Shown here: one piece after another, positions 63,924-64,000 of the stretch
Position numbering within the stretch: position 1 is the first letter of the stretch
Layout: each line of letters starts with the position of its first letter
Assembly (NCBI RefSeq): GCF_026262505.1
Contig: NC_067204.1
Coordinates: 24,335,300-24,399,299, forward strand
Length of the DNA: 64,000 nucleotides
Reading direction: 5' to 3'
Source: Trichomonas vaginalis G3
Lineage: Eukaryota > Parabasalia > Trichomonadida > Trichomonadidae
The notes under the pieces: model-generated
The model's database searches: none
Seen by the model: only the letters and a program-made list of their open reading frames with translations
What the model was told of the DNA's origin: nothing
Translations under genes and position numbers: made by a program

Positions 63924-64000
63924 TTAATGTTGAATCATAACTTCCACGAATGAATGAGTATGTATTGATTGATTCTGTTGCATTCTTGCGAACTCTTGAA
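63924..64000. other. Unique sequence to the window edge
   Basis: 77 bp of non-satellite sequence. Too short to assign; no feature seen. Confidence 0.6.

Noticed and set aside
1-64000. tRNA, rRNA or riboswitch genes
   Set aside because: No cloverleaf with A and B box signals, rRNA segment or known riboswitch core was recognised by reading; a covariance search could still find one.
1-64000. Ciliate (Tlr-type) origin of the Polintons
   Set aside because: Intact genes here end at TAA or TGA and do not read through TAA, so the standard code applies.

Overview
The window is AT-rich eukaryotic DNA dominated by mobile elements. It most likely comes from a trichomonad parabasalid (Trichomonas or a relative). 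The reasons are: several Polinton/Maverick elements lie end to end; TAA and TGA serve as stops, so it is not a ciliate; no introns are apparent; and a TCA-Y-(T/A) initiator, the known trichomonad core promoter, sits just upstream of the two genes that look host-expressed. The species cannot be fixed from sequence alone.

Layout. 1-8404: right-hand part of an old, heavily broken Polinton (element I) with a capsid-like locus. 8405-11440: one end of a hairpin-rich terminal-inverted-repeat (TIR) element, a gene remnant, AT-rich spacer and a 234-bp MITE-like element. 11466-25144: Polinton II (primase-helicase end, SSB-like protein, packaging ATPase, KilA-N protein, HNH nuclease, integrase, phage-type fibre, small virion-like proteins, Dam-type methylase). 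25145-33309: a noisy block that still resembles Polinton and hairpin-element sequence, either decayed or unpolished gap-fill. 33410-40313: Polinton III, a close sister of II, with a 1.2-kb hairpin-array element inserted in its fibre gene. 40314 to about 49640: Polinton IV, a different and more AT-rich family (protein-primed DNA polymerase B with an HNH insert, integrase, small proteins). 49733-53365: a ~120-bp satellite (A) interrupted by an integrase-type transposase. 54348-55082: a RhoGAP gene, the only clear host gene. 57325-63898: a second, unrelated ~121-bp satellite (B), about 54 copies.

How the parts fit. The Polintons carry replication genes (PolB, primase-helicase, SSB candidate), an integrase, a packaging ATPase, a capsid candidate and several small proline-tailed or amphipathic proteins. 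Beside the integrase they carry an attachment-like module: a phage-type fibre and a divergently transcribed partner. Comparing II with III, both module genes keep near-identical ends but differ in the middle, as if cassettes were swapped. Genes are packed head to head across spacers of only 16-18 bp that carry an AT-rich start signal.

Most unusual structure: 35032-36239, a TIR element lacking a convincing ORF and built of about a dozen successive, mostly unrelated long hairpins, several with 26-28 bp perfect stems, flanked by identical 80-bp direct repeats. A diverged copy lies at 30781-32583 and one end at 8405-8650. Three N gaps (11441-11465, 33310-33409, 63899-63923) and indel-rich stretches mean that assembly quality limits several conclusions.
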